NCBI GenBank assembly: GCA_902494545.1
Contig: CABUTP010000021.1
Coordinates: forward strand, 1-12,849
Direction of reading: 5' to 3'
Origin: an uncultured Collinsella sp.
Lineage (GTDB): Bacteria > Actinomycetota > Coriobacteriia > Coriobacteriales > Coriobacteriaceae
DNA length: 12,849 nt
Below the pieces are notes generated by a model. That model worked only from the letters and a program-made list of their open reading frames with translations, did not search any database and was not told the origin of the DNA. Both the position numbers and the translations under genes were made by a program. Position 1 is the stretch's first letter. Every line of letters starts with the position of its first letter. Of the stretch, positions 6,188 to 12,804 are shown piece after piece.

Positions 6188-6805
6188 ATGGACACCAATC
6201 ATTCCCCCATCATCAGCCCCCTCACCATGCGTGAATCCGCCCGAGGTATCACGCTCACCAGCATTTACGATGAGATGCTCGCCCGTCGCGAGCTCTCCGT
6301 CATGGGAAACATCGAAACCCCGATGGCCCACGACCTATGCCAGCAGATCCGCCTGCTCGATGCCACCGACCCCAGCCGCCCCATCACCATATTTGTCGCC
6401 AGCGCCGGCGGAAGCGTGCGATCGGGTCTTGCGATCTATGACGCCATGCGCCTCGCATCGTGCCCCATCCGCACCGTCTGCCTGGAATTCGCCGCGTCCA
6501 TGGGCGCCGTGATTTTTATGGGCGGCGACGATCGCCGTATGGCGCCCCATGCAGAGCTCATGATTCACGACCCACTGATCCCCCAGGGGGCAGGCGGCTC
6601 GGCACTTGCGCTGCAGGAAACCAGCCGGCGTCTCATGCAGACCCGCAAGACCCTCACGCAAATCCTCTCGGACCGCAGCGGCCTCACGCCCAAGCGCATC
6701 CAGTCCCTCACTGCAAAAGACACCTACCTTTCGGCCGAGCGCGCCGTCGAGCTCGGCTTTGCCCACGAAATCCTCTCGACCACCAAGGAGGTCGCCCATG
6801 TCTAA
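6188..6805 (+). CDS. ClpP-family serine protease, accessory paralogue
   Basis: A 205-aa ClpP-fold protease. The catalytic triad can be placed by motif: S104 in FAASMGA, H127 in LMIHDP, and D178 in KDTYLSAERAVELG. The head segment ASAGGSVRSGLAIYDAM (71-87) matches the oxyanion-loop region of ClpP, and the C-terminal LSAERAVELGFAHEIL matches the family end. Housekeeping ClpP forms a double-heptamer chamber fed by ClpX or ClpC unfoldases. Here the neighbour is instead a VirD4/TraG-type ATPase, and no clpX or trigger-factor gene is adjacent, so this is probably a specialised copy. AAGGAG (6177-6182) lies 5 bases before the ATG. The stop overlaps the next gene's start (ATGTCTAA). There is no signal peptide, so it should act in the cytoplasm. 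Head-region proteases of phages share the fold, but no phage genes are present. Confidence 0.85.
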   Translation: MDTNHSPIISPLTMRESARGITLTSIYDEMLARRELSVMGNIETPMAHDLCQQIRLLDATDPSRPITIFVASAGGSVRSGLAIYDAMRLASCPIRTVCLEFAASMGAVIFMGGDDRRMAPHAELMIHDPLIPQGAGGSALALQETSRRLMQTRKTLTQILSDRSGLTPKRIQSLTAKDTYLSAERAVELGFAHEILSTTKEVAHV

Positions 6806-8102
6806 CCTCGCCAGCCGCCTCGCCGCATCTGAGTCCGCATCGTCCACCATCCTCGCCAAGGATCGAACGCTTTCCTGCGACACCCGCCAAACGGGACTCA
6901 ACAACAATGCACTTGTGATCGGCCCCTCGGGAGCCGGCAAGACCCGAAACGTCCTCAAGCCCAACCTACTGCAAATGAACGCAAGCTACATCGTGCTCGA
7001 CACCAAAGGCACGCTCTGTCGCGAAGTGGGACCCGTGCTGGCAGCCCACGGTTACCGCGTGCAATGTCTCAACTTCGCCGACCTCAACACCGTCCCGGCC
7101 CTTGCGCCCGGCATCGAGCGCTGCGGCTACAACCCCCTGAGGCACATTCGCCGCAAGGCGGACGGCAGGCCCAACCAGCAGGACATCCTCTCGGTGGCAA
7201 AGGCCATCTGCCCCATCGAGGACAACAACCAGCCTTTTTGGGATCATGCGGCGGCAAACCTGCTGTCGTGTCTTATCGCCTACGTCACCGAACAGCTACC
7301 CGCCGACGAGCAGACGATCAGCTCGGTCATCAAGCTGATCGAGCACCTGCAGGACGGTGCCACGGGTCGATTGTTTGACGACCTGATCACGACCGACCCC
7401 CAAAGCTATGCCCTCTCGCTATGGCGGCGCTACGCCATTACGCAAAATGCCGAGCGCATGCACGCGAGCATCGTCGGCATCCTTGCCGAAAAGGTCATGT
7501 GTCTGGGATTCGACGGTGCGGCACAGCTCTATCGTGAGTGCCATCAGGTGGACTTCGCTTCCATGGGACACACCCCCTGCGCCCTGTTTGTAACCGTGAG
7601 CGATATTGACCGCAATCTCGATCCGCTGACCGGCCTCTTTATTTCGCAGGCGTTTATGGGCCTCATTCGTGAGGCCGATAGGCAGCCCGACGGCAGCCTG
7701 CCCGTGCCCGTGCGCTTTATGCTCGATGACTTCGCAAATCTGCAGATCCCCCAGATCGACAACGTGCTCTCGATTATCCGAAGCCGCAACATCTGGGCAA
7801 CGCTGCTGCTGCAGTCGACCAACCAGCTCGATGCGCTCTATGGCGAGGCACGTGCACGCTCCATCATGGGCAACTGCGACACGCATCTGGTGCTGGCGTT
7901 CCAGGATCCCGAGAGTGCCCGGGTGTTTTCCGACCGCGCCGACGCGCTGCCCAGCACGCTCATGGCGACGCCGATCGATCGCTCGTGGCTCTTTGTGCGC
8001 GGCCACACTCCCGAACAGGTCGAGCGCTTTAGGCTCGAAGACCATCCGCTCTACGGGGAGCTGCCCGAGGCGCAGCGAGGCCATGCGGAGGCCGAGCTCT
8101 AG
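6798..8102 (+). CDS. VirD4/TraG-type coupling ATPase lacking the N-terminal membrane region
   Basis: A 434-aa P-loop ATPase of the type IV coupling protein family. Walker A is GPSGAGKT (42-49). The all-alpha region follows with FWDHAAANLL (147-156). Walker B is RFMLDDF (306-312). RSRNIWATLLLQS (328-340) carries the sensor glutamine Q339, and IMGNCDTHLVLAFQDPESA (356-374) is the family's C-terminal signature. Known members are hexameric inner-membrane ATPases that bring DNA or protein substrates to a conjugation channel. This one starts only 41 residues before Walker A with a hydrophilic leader, so the usual transmembrane helices are absent. AAGGAGG (6785-6791) lies 6 bases before the ATG at 6798 and fixes the start; a longer frame from 6606 overlaps clpP and is rejected. 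No relaxase or pore gene is nearby. It may be a soluble partner of the adjacent ClpP-like protease, or a remnant of an integrative element. Confidence 0.85.
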   Translation: MSNLASRLAASESASSTILAKDRTLSCDTRQTGLNNNALVIGPSGAGKTRNVLKPNLLQMNASYIVLDTKGTLCREVGPVLAAHGYRVQCLNFADLNTVPALAPGIERCGYNPLRHIRRKADGRPNQQDILSVAKAICPIEDNNQPFWDHAAANLLSCLIAYVTEQLPADEQTISSVIKLIEHLQDGATGRLFDDLITTDPQSYALSLWRRYAITQNAERMHASIVGILAEKVMCLGFDGAAQLYRECHQVDFASMGHTPCALFVTVSDIDRNLDPLTGLFISQAFMGLIREADRQPDGSLPVPVRFMLDDFANLQIPQIDNVLSIIRSRNIWATLLLQSTNQLDALYGEARARSIMGNCDTHLVLAFQDPESARVFSDRADALPSTLMATPIDRSWLFVRGHTPEQVERFRLEDHPLYGELPEAQRGHAEAEL

Positions 8103-8171
8103 ACGCAGGGCCCTCGCAGCACGCGACGCTCCGGCGAAGATCCTTAAAGGCCGTGCGCCCCGGGGCCACGG

Positions 8172-8211
8172 CAAAGCAAAGGGGCCCGCATCCGATGGGA
8201 TACGGGCCCCT
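8172..8211 (-). terminator. Intrinsic terminator of pgi
   Basis: On the minus strand AGGGGCCCG (8203-8211) pairs with CGGGCCCCT (8180-8188), the stem being extended by a wobble and four more pairs (ATCC/GGAT, loop of 4). A T-rich TTGCTTTG follows. It lies 32 bases beyond the pgi stop codon. The plus-strand ATPase gene ends at 8102, and the hairpin may also protect that convergent transcript's 3' end, but it lacks a T tract on that strand. Confidence 0.8.
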
Positions 8212-8243
8212 GGCTATAAGGCGCGATGCGTTAACAGCAGCGA

Positions 8244-9938
8244 CTACTTGCGGTGTGCGCGATAGAACTCGATGAGCGCCTGGGTCGAAGCGTCCTGCTC
8301 GGCCTTGGCGGCGTCGTCATGGAAGGCTGGAGTGATCTGCTTGGCAAGCTGCTTGCCCAGCTCGACGCCCCACTGGTCGTAGGAGTCGATGCCCCAGACC
8401 GTGCCCTCGACAAACGTGATGTGCTCGTACAGGGCGATGAGCTCGCCGAGTGCGAACGGGGTCAACGTGTCGCCAAAGATCGAGGTCGTCGGACGGTTGC
8501 CCTCAAAGCAGCGGGCCGGGACGATCTGCTCGGGCGTGCCCTCGGCGCGCACCTCATCGGCCGTCTTACCAAAGGCGAGCGCCTTGGTCTGGGCCAGGAA
8601 GTTGCCCAGGAACAGCTCGTGCACGTCCTGGCCGCTGTCGGTCGCAGGGTTGGCGGTATTGGCGAAGGCGATGAAGTCGGCCGGAACCACCACAGTGCCC
8701 TGGTGCAGCAGCTGATAGAAGGCATGCTGGCCGTTGGTGCCGGGCTCGCCCCAGAAGATCTCACCGGTATCGGAGGTCACAGCGCTGCCGTCCCAGCGGA
8801 CGTGCTTGCCGTTGGACTCCATGGTGAGCTGCTGCAGGTAGGCCGGGAAACGATGCAGGTACTGGCAGTACGGAAGCACGGCGTGGCTCTTGGAGCCGAA
8901 GAAGTTGACGTACCAGACGTTGAGCAGGCCCATCAGTGCGACGGCGTTGCTCTCGAGCGGCGTGTTGCAGAAGTACTCGTCGATGGCGTGGAAGCCCTCG
9001 AGGAACTGCTGGAAGCGCTCAGGGCCGAGCACGACGATCAGCGACAGGCCCACGGCGGAGTCGACGGAGTAGCGGCCGCCGACCCAGTTCCAGAAGCCGA
9101 AGGCGTTGGCGGGGTCGATACCGAAGGCCTCGACCTTCTCGAGTGCGGTGGAGACAGCGACGAAGTGCTTGGCCACGGCCTCGGCGTTCTGCTCCTCGGA
9201 GCCGTCGATGGCGCCCTGAGCCTTGAGCTGCTCGAGCATCCAGGTCTTGACCTCGCGAGCGTTGGTGAGGGTCTCGAGCGTGGTGAAGGTCTTGGAAACG
9301 ATAATCACGAGCGTGGTCTCGGGATCGAGGCCGCGGAGCTTCTCTGCCTGATCGTTGGGGTCGATGTTGGAGATATAGCGGCAGTCGATACCGGCGTCGG
9401 CGTAGGGACGCAGAGCCTCGTAGGCCATGACCGGGCCCAGGTCGGAGCCGCCGATGCCGATGGACACCAGGTGCTCGATCTTCTTGCCGGTAACGCCCTT
9501 CCACTCACCGGAGCGAACGCGCTCGGCGAAGGCATACATGCGGTCGAGGACCTCGTGCACGTCGGCGACGACGTCCTGGCCGTCGACGATGAGCTGGCCC
9601 TTCTCGGTTGCGGGGCGGCGCAGCGCGGTGTGCAGAACGGCGCGGTCCTCGGTGGTATTGATGTGCTCGCCGGAGAACATGGCGTCGCGGCGCTCCTCGA
9701 GCTTCACCTCGCGGGCAAGATCGCACAGCAGCTTGACGGTCTCATCGGTCACCAGGTTCTTGGACAGATCGAAGTGAAGGTCGCCGGCGTCAAAGCTCAG
9801 CTTGTTCACGCGCTCGGCATCGGCGGCGAACCAGGCCTTGAGGTCGATACCCTCGGCCTCGAGCTTCTCCTGATGAGCCTCGAGCGCCTTCCAAGCGGCA
9901 GTCGACGTAGCATCGATAGGTGCGGCAACAGTTGCCAT
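8244..9938 (-). CDS. pgi: Glucose-6-phosphate isomerase
   Basis: A 564-aa phosphoglucose isomerase of the long bacterial class. It interconverts glucose 6-phosphate and fructose 6-phosphate in glycolysis and gluconeogenesis in the cytoplasm. Visible signatures are GIGGSDLGP (161-169), the phosphate-binding SKTFTT (215-220), VGGRYS (286-291), GEPGTNGQH (397-405) with catalytic E398, YQLLHQG with H412, and the C-terminal GVELGKQLAK with catalytic K529. The length is normal and no key residue is missing. The start at 9938 is preferred to an upstream GTG at 9965 because AGGAGG (9944-9949 on the complement) lies 5 bases before it. The gene stands alone, with its own terminator downstream and a hairpin in its leader. 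Confidence 0.97.
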   Translation of the reverse strand: MATVAAPIDATSTAAWKALEAHQEKLEAEGIDLKAWFAADAERVNKLSFDAGDLHFDLSKNLVTDETVKLLCDLAREVKLEERRDAMFSGEHINTTEDRAVLHTALRRPATEKGQLIVDGQDVVADVHEVLDRMYAFAERVRSGEWKGVTGKKIEHLVSIGIGGSDLGPVMAYEALRPYADAGIDCRYISNIDPNDQAEKLRGLDPETTLVIIVSKTFTTLETLTNAREVKTWMLEQLKAQGAIDGSEEQNAEAVAKHFVAVSTALEKVEAFGIDPANAFGFWNWVGGRYSVDSAVGLSLIVVLGPERFQQFLEGFHAIDEYFCNTPLESNAVALMGLLNVWYVNFFGSKSHAVLPYCQYLHRFPAYLQQLTMESNGKHVRWDGSAVTSDTGEIFWGEPGTNGQHAFYQLLHQGTVVVPADFIAFANTANPATDSGQDVHELFLGNFLAQTKALAFGKTADEVRAEGTPEQIVPARCFEGNRPTTSIFGDTLTPFALGELIALYEHITFVEGTVWGIDSYDQWGVELGKQLAKQITPAFHDDAAKAEQDASTQALIEFYRAHRK

Positions 9939-9943
9939 AGAGT

Positions 9944-9949
9944 CCTCCT
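9944..9949 (-). promoter_or_regulatory. pgi: Ribosome binding site selecting the pgi start
   Basis: AGGAGG on the minus strand, 5 bases before the ATG at 9938. It makes the upstream in-frame GTG (9965) an unlikely initiation codon. Confidence 0.75.
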
Positions 9950-9957
9950 CAACATAC

Positions 9958-9979
9958 GGGCGCACACCTCCATGCGCCC
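9958..9979 (-). promoter_or_regulatory. Leader hairpin of pgi presenting a GGAGG in its loop
   Basis: On the minus strand GGGCGCA (9973-9979) pairs perfectly with TGCGCCC (9958-9964). The 8-nt loop TGGAGGTG contains a second anti-16S-like GGAGG about 27 bases upstream of the true ribosome site. It could be a ribosome standby site, a stability hairpin or a protein-binding site. Function is inferred. Confidence 0.4.
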
Positions 9980-10063
9980 GGATAATCAGACGACCCTATT
10001 CTAGCGCAGGTCAAGACCGTAATCAGCGAGCGTTGCCAATCCGCCCCCAAACGGCGACCGACC

Positions 10064-10127
10064 AAAAAGGGACAGGTCAATTTTGGCAGGTCAAACGCTT
10101 TACCTACAAAAATTAACCTGTCCCTTT
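10064..10127. repeat. REP-like imperfect palindrome with GGGACAGGT core
   Basis: Arms 10066-10091 and 10102-10127 (26 nt each) are complementary with three mismatches around a 10-nt loop. The first 12 positions, AAAGGGACAGGT, match perfectly. The palindrome begins 10 bases past the stop codon of the 190-aa gene on the minus strand. There the stem ends CCC followed by TTTTT (10064-10068), so it may also terminate that transcript. A 16-nt stretch (10062-10077) recurs exactly at 10792-10807. GGGACAGGT-type palindromes are familiar as dispersed REP-like repeats in bacteria; copy number here cannot be judged from one window. Confidence 0.65.
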
Positions 10128-10137
10128 ATGGCAAATA

Positions 10138-10710
10138 TCAGGCCGCGGCGCAGACGCTACCGAGCAACTCTCGCAGAGGAGACCCAATGCCCTCAAGCAG
10201 TTCGGGAGCGATAATGGCAAAAACGGGAACCTCGCCGGCTCCCACGACGGCAGGCACCTTGCCCTCCGAGACAATACATCCATAAGGAACAAAACCGTCT
10301 TCGCCGGCATCGAGCGCCGCCATGCGACGCGCGAGTTCGCGCGCAAAGCCGGCAGTATCGGCATCGCCGATCGCCAGGACAAAGTCCACGCCTTCGTCGG
10401 TCGCCAGGGCCACGGCCTCGTCGATCAGCTCGTCTCCCCCATCGCCAACCGAGCCGCAGCGGAAAAGCACGCGCTCGAGCAGAGCTCGATCAACCGAGCC
10501 AAGTGCCGCCGAGACAAGCTCATCGCGCGTATGCTTGTCACCGCCCAGCACGACCAGCGCCTTGGTGCCACCGTAGTGAGCGACCAATCGTCCGCACCAG
10601 CGAGCCACGTCTCCATCCGCAACAAGGCGCGTCGGCATACCAAACCCATAGTTGACCATTATCCCCACAACCCTTCCGTGCTTTATGGTGGTATCGATCG
10701 TTAGGCTCAT
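10138..10710 (-). CDS. Half-length protein resembling the N-terminal domain of iron-containing alcohol dehydrogenases
   Basis: The 190-aa product resembles only the nucleotide-binding half of Fe-ADH/butanol dehydrogenase proteins. VNYGFGMPTRLV (19-30) corresponds to the family's N-terminal strand, ALVVLGGD (51-58) to the first Rossmann strand, and GVDFVLAIGDADTAGFAREL (107-126) to the segment that in active enzymes reads LAVGGGS followed by an Asp-Thr-Ala-Lys helix. The GGGS dinucleotide loop is replaced by GDAD. The metal-binding helical domain with its histidines is absent altogether. It may be a decayed enzyme or a repurposed small binding protein. The frame is intact, with no internal stop. 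The start is uncertain: ATG at 10710 lacks a ribosome site, and ATG at 10659 begins close to where family similarity starts. It is flanked by two copies of a REP-like core. Confidence 0.6.
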   Translation of the reverse strand: MSLTIDTTIKHGRVVGIMVNYGFGMPTRLVADGDVARWCGRLVAHYGGTKALVVLGGDKHTRDELVSAALGSVDRALLERVLFRCGSVGDGGDELIDEAVALATDEGVDFVLAIGDADTAGFARELARRMAALDAGEDGFVPYGCIVSEGKVPAVVGAGEVPVFAIIAPELLEGIGSPLRELLGSVCAAA

Positions 10711-10791
10711 GCTACGAAGCGAGGTTTTCCGAGCTGTTTCGCACTCTTTAGAGCTGCGTTAAAACCCGATGCGGCCGCACGACCGTACCTG

Positions 10792-10807
10792 CCAAAAAGG
10801 GACAGGT
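10792..10807 (+). repeat. Second copy of the REP-like core
   Basis: CCAAAAAGGGACAGGT is identical to 10062-10077. This copy lacks the long second arm and keeps only a short ACCTG (10787-10791) to pair with CAGGT (10803-10807). It abuts the -35 box of the polymerase promoter. Confidence 0.6.
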
Positions 10808-10808
10808 T

Positions 10809-10837
10809 TTGACGGTGTCCGGACGAGCGGCTATTAT
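10809..10837 (+). promoter_or_regulatory. Promoter of the translesion polymerase unit
   Basis: TTGACG (10809-10814) and TATTAT (10832-10837) have a 17-base spacer, each differing by one base from the sigma-70-type consensus. Transcription would start near 10844, within the first LexA-like box, giving a leader of about 37 bases to the GTG at 10881. Confidence 0.7.
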
Positions 10838-10869
10838 CGAACATGTATTCGATAAGAACATGTGTTTGA
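10837..10869 (+). promoter_or_regulatory. Tandem LexA-like boxes (SOS operator)
   Basis: TCGAACATGTATTCGA (10837-10852) matches the actinobacterial SOS box TCGAAC-N4-GTTCGA at 11 of 12 defined positions. AAGAACATGTGTTTGA (10854-10869) matches at 9 of 12. The shared GAACATGT is repeated at 17-base spacing. The first box overlaps the -10 and start site, so LexA binding would block transcription. Binding itself is inferred. Confidence 0.72.
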
Positions 10870-10870
10870 T

Positions 10871-10876
10871 GGGAGG
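10871..10876 (+). promoter_or_regulatory. Ribosome binding site selecting the GTG start at 10881
   Basis: GGGAGG lies 4 bases before GTG 10881. Upstream in-frame candidates (TTG 10809, ATG 10869) lack ribosome sites. TTG 10809 is also the promoter's -35 box, upstream of the expected transcription start. Confidence 0.6.
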
Positions 10877-10880
10877 ACGC

Positions 10881-12386
10881 GTGGGGCACGAGCGTCACAC
10901 CTATATCTGCATCGACCTCAAGACGTTTTACGCTAGCGTCGAGTGCGTTGACCGTGGGCTTAACCCGCTCACCACCAACCTGGTCGTTGCCGACGAATCG
11001 CGCGGGCGCACGACCATCTGTCTCGCTATCACGCAGGCCATGAAAGACCTCGGGATACATAACCGCTGCCGTTTGTTCGAGATTCCCGACGGCATCGACT
11101 ACATCACGGCCGTACCGCGCATGCAGCACTATATGGAGGTGTCGGCGCAAATCTACGGCATCTATCTGGAATACGTGAGTCCGCAAGACATTCACGTCTA
11201 CTCAATTGACGAGTGCTTTATCGACGTGACACCCTATCTGGACCTCTATCACACCGATGCGGAAGGCTTCGCCTGCATGTTGCGCGACGAGGTCCTGGCA
11301 CGCACCGGCATCACGGCGACGGTCGGCATCGGCCCCAACCTATTCCAGGCCAAGGTTGCACTCGATATCACCGCCAAGCACGTGCCCAGTCGCATCGGAA
11401 AACTCGACGACGAGACCTTTCGCAAGGAGATCTGGCCCCATCGCCCCATCACCGACATCTGGGGCATCGGCCCCGGCGTGGCGGCCCGTCTCGAGAAATA
11501 CGGCGTCTACGATCTGATGGGCGTCGCGGCGCTCGACGAAAACCTGCTTTACGACGAGCTCGGCGTCAATGCCGAGTATCTCATCGACCACGCCTTTGGG
11601 CGCGAGCCGACAACCATCGCCGATATTCAGGCCTATCGCCCGCAGGCAACCTCAACAACCACGGGGCAAGTGCTATCGAAAGGCTATGCCTATGAGCAAG
11701 CCTACACCGTCTTGCGCGAGATGGTCGACAACGCTGTGCTGGACTTAGTCGATAAGCACGTGGTCTGCGACAGCATCTCGCTCTTCGTGGGTTATGCGAG
11801 CGAACGAGCCGACATACGCCGTCTCGACGCTAGCGGCACAGCGCAATATGTGGACGGATGCGGGCATTTGCGTTCGAGCACGTCGAGCATCGAACCCACC
11901 GCAACCGCCGGCCCCAAGCTCGCACCCCGCGCGCCCAAGCCCGTCCAGCGCGATGACGAACGGCGCCGCCTGGTGCGCGAAGCACAGGCAATCGACGGCA
12001 TCTTTGTGGGAGAGCACGGCGGCAAACCGCGTGGCGGCTATGCTGCGCTGTTCGCGCATTCCAATGCATCCCGCAAGCTGCCCGAGCGCACCAATTCGTT
12101 TAAGAAGATCATGGGCTATTTCGATGAGCTCTGGGCGCAGACTGTCGATCCCAAACGACCGGTCAAACGTATCAACCTGGGCTTTGGCAACCTCATGCCC
12201 GAGGAATTTGCCACCATCAACCTATTTAGCGATGTTAAGGCCGATGAGCGCGAGCGCGACCTGGCGCGCGCCGTCCTGGCCGTAAAGGGTAAGTACGGCA
12301 AGAACGCACTCGTCAAGGGATTAAGCTTTACCGCCGGCGCCACCGCACGCGAACGCAACGCTCAGGTAGGAGGACATCGTGCCTAA
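10881..12386 (+). CDS. Y-family translesion DNA polymerase, UvrX/UmuC-like
   Basis: A 501-aa Y-family polymerase (ImpB/MucB/SamB group, UvrX-like) that copies damaged DNA with low fidelity. The catalytic acidic residues are D12 in CIDLKTFYASVE and D110/E111 in YSIDECFIDV. GIGPNLFQAKVALDI (149-163) and the helix-hairpin-helix-like DIWGIGPGVAARL (192-204) are typical. A Pro/Ala-rich, probably disordered insert (about 330-390) lengthens it beyond DinB. INLFSD (446-451) resembles a beta-clamp-binding motif, and the C-terminal GATARERNAQVGGH is characteristic of UvrX/UmuC relatives. It is preceded by an SOS-type promoter and overlaps the YolD-like gene by 8 bp (GTGCCTAA). The polymerase-YolD pair is a known arrangement, as in Bacillus yqjW-yqjX. 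GTG 10881 was chosen for its ribosome site and because upstream starts would overlap the operator. Confidence 0.9.
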   Translation: MGHERHTYICIDLKTFYASVECVDRGLNPLTTNLVVADESRGRTTICLAITQAMKDLGIHNRCRLFEIPDGIDYITAVPRMQHYMEVSAQIYGIYLEYVSPQDIHVYSIDECFIDVTPYLDLYHTDAEGFACMLRDEVLARTGITATVGIGPNLFQAKVALDITAKHVPSRIGKLDDETFRKEIWPHRPITDIWGIGPGVAARLEKYGVYDLMGVAALDENLLYDELGVNAEYLIDHAFGREPTTIADIQAYRPQATSTTTGQVLSKGYAYEQAYTVLREMVDNAVLDLVDKHVVCDSISLFVGYASERADIRRLDASGTAQYVDGCGHLRSSTSSIEPTATAGPKLAPRAPKPVQRDDERRRLVREAQAIDGIFVGEHGGKPRGGYAALFAHSNASRKLPERTNSFKKIMGYFDELWAQTVDPKRPVKRINLGFGNLMPEEFATINLFSDVKADERERDLARAVLAVKGKYGKNALVKGLSFTAGATARERNAQVGGHRA

Positions 12387-12804
12387 GTCCCAACAACAGC
12401 CGATGCGGCCGCCGACGCCTTTTGAACGTCTAGCGGACCCCGAGGGAAGACGTCGCTCCGCCGACCCCAAGCTCACCGCCAACGGCGCCATCCGCGCCGG
12501 CCGTGCCGCGCAGTTTATGCCCTTTGCCGCCCTCACGGGATACTACGAGCTTGTGCGCAAACAAGAGATCACTGTTGAGCCCAAATGCGAACTCACAGAA
12601 GAAAAAGCCCTCGAGCTTTCGAAAAAGCTCGAGGGCCTCAAACGCGGCGACCTGGTGCGCGTCACCTATTACGATATGTACGGCTATCGTAGCCGCACGG
12701 GCATTCTCGACGAAGTGTTACCCGCATTCAAGCTGCTCAAACTCAGGGATATCGCCATCGACTTCGACGACATCCAGGACATTGAGCTACGCGGACGAGC
12801 CTAG
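12379..12804 (+). CDS. YolD-like protein, translesion polymerase partner
   Basis: A 141-aa protein carrying the YolD-like signature RAAQFMPFAALTGYYELV (42-59), followed by a charged region, TEEKALELSKKLEGLKRG (73-90), and a beta-rich C-terminal half (DLVRVTYYDMYGYRSRTG). YolD-like proteins are regularly encoded beside UvrX-type Y-family polymerases and are considered functional partners, although their biochemical role is not well defined. AGGAGG (12368-12373) lies 5 bases before the GTG start. Coupled translation with the polymerase is likely from the 8-bp overlap. Codons 77-86 or so also spell a perfect hairpin that acts as a minus-strand terminator. The stop codon overlaps that of the convergent partial gene. 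Confidence 0.88.
   Translation: MPKSQQQPMRPPTPFERLADPEGRRRSADPKLTANGAIRAGRAAQFMPFAALTGYYELVRKQEITVEPKCELTEEKALELSKKLEGLKRGDLVRVTYYDMYGYRSRTGILDEVLPAFKLLKLRDIAIDFDDIQDIELRGRA
12597..12636 (-). terminator. Minus-strand intrinsic terminator embedded in the yolD-like coding sequence
   Basis: GCCCTCGAGCTT (12607-12618) pairs perfectly with AAGCTCGAGGGC (12625-12636) around a 6-nt loop. Read on the minus strand the hairpin is followed by TTTTTCTTCT (12606-12597). It lies about 165 bases past the stop of the minus-strand gene entering from the right, so it probably ends that transcript. On the plus strand no T tract follows, and the bases read as ordinary codons. Confidence 0.75.

Noticed and set aside
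6606..6797. Upstream extension of the coupling ATPase inside clpP
   Set aside because: The extra residues are a Ser/Arg/Pro-rich out-of-frame reading of the clpP-like gene, and the ribosome site at 6785-6791 fixes the start.
8253..10004. Long open frame (583 codons) on the plus strand
   Set aside because: It lies wholly antisense to pgi, whose motifs are unmistakable. Long antisense frames are expected opposite GC-rich codons.
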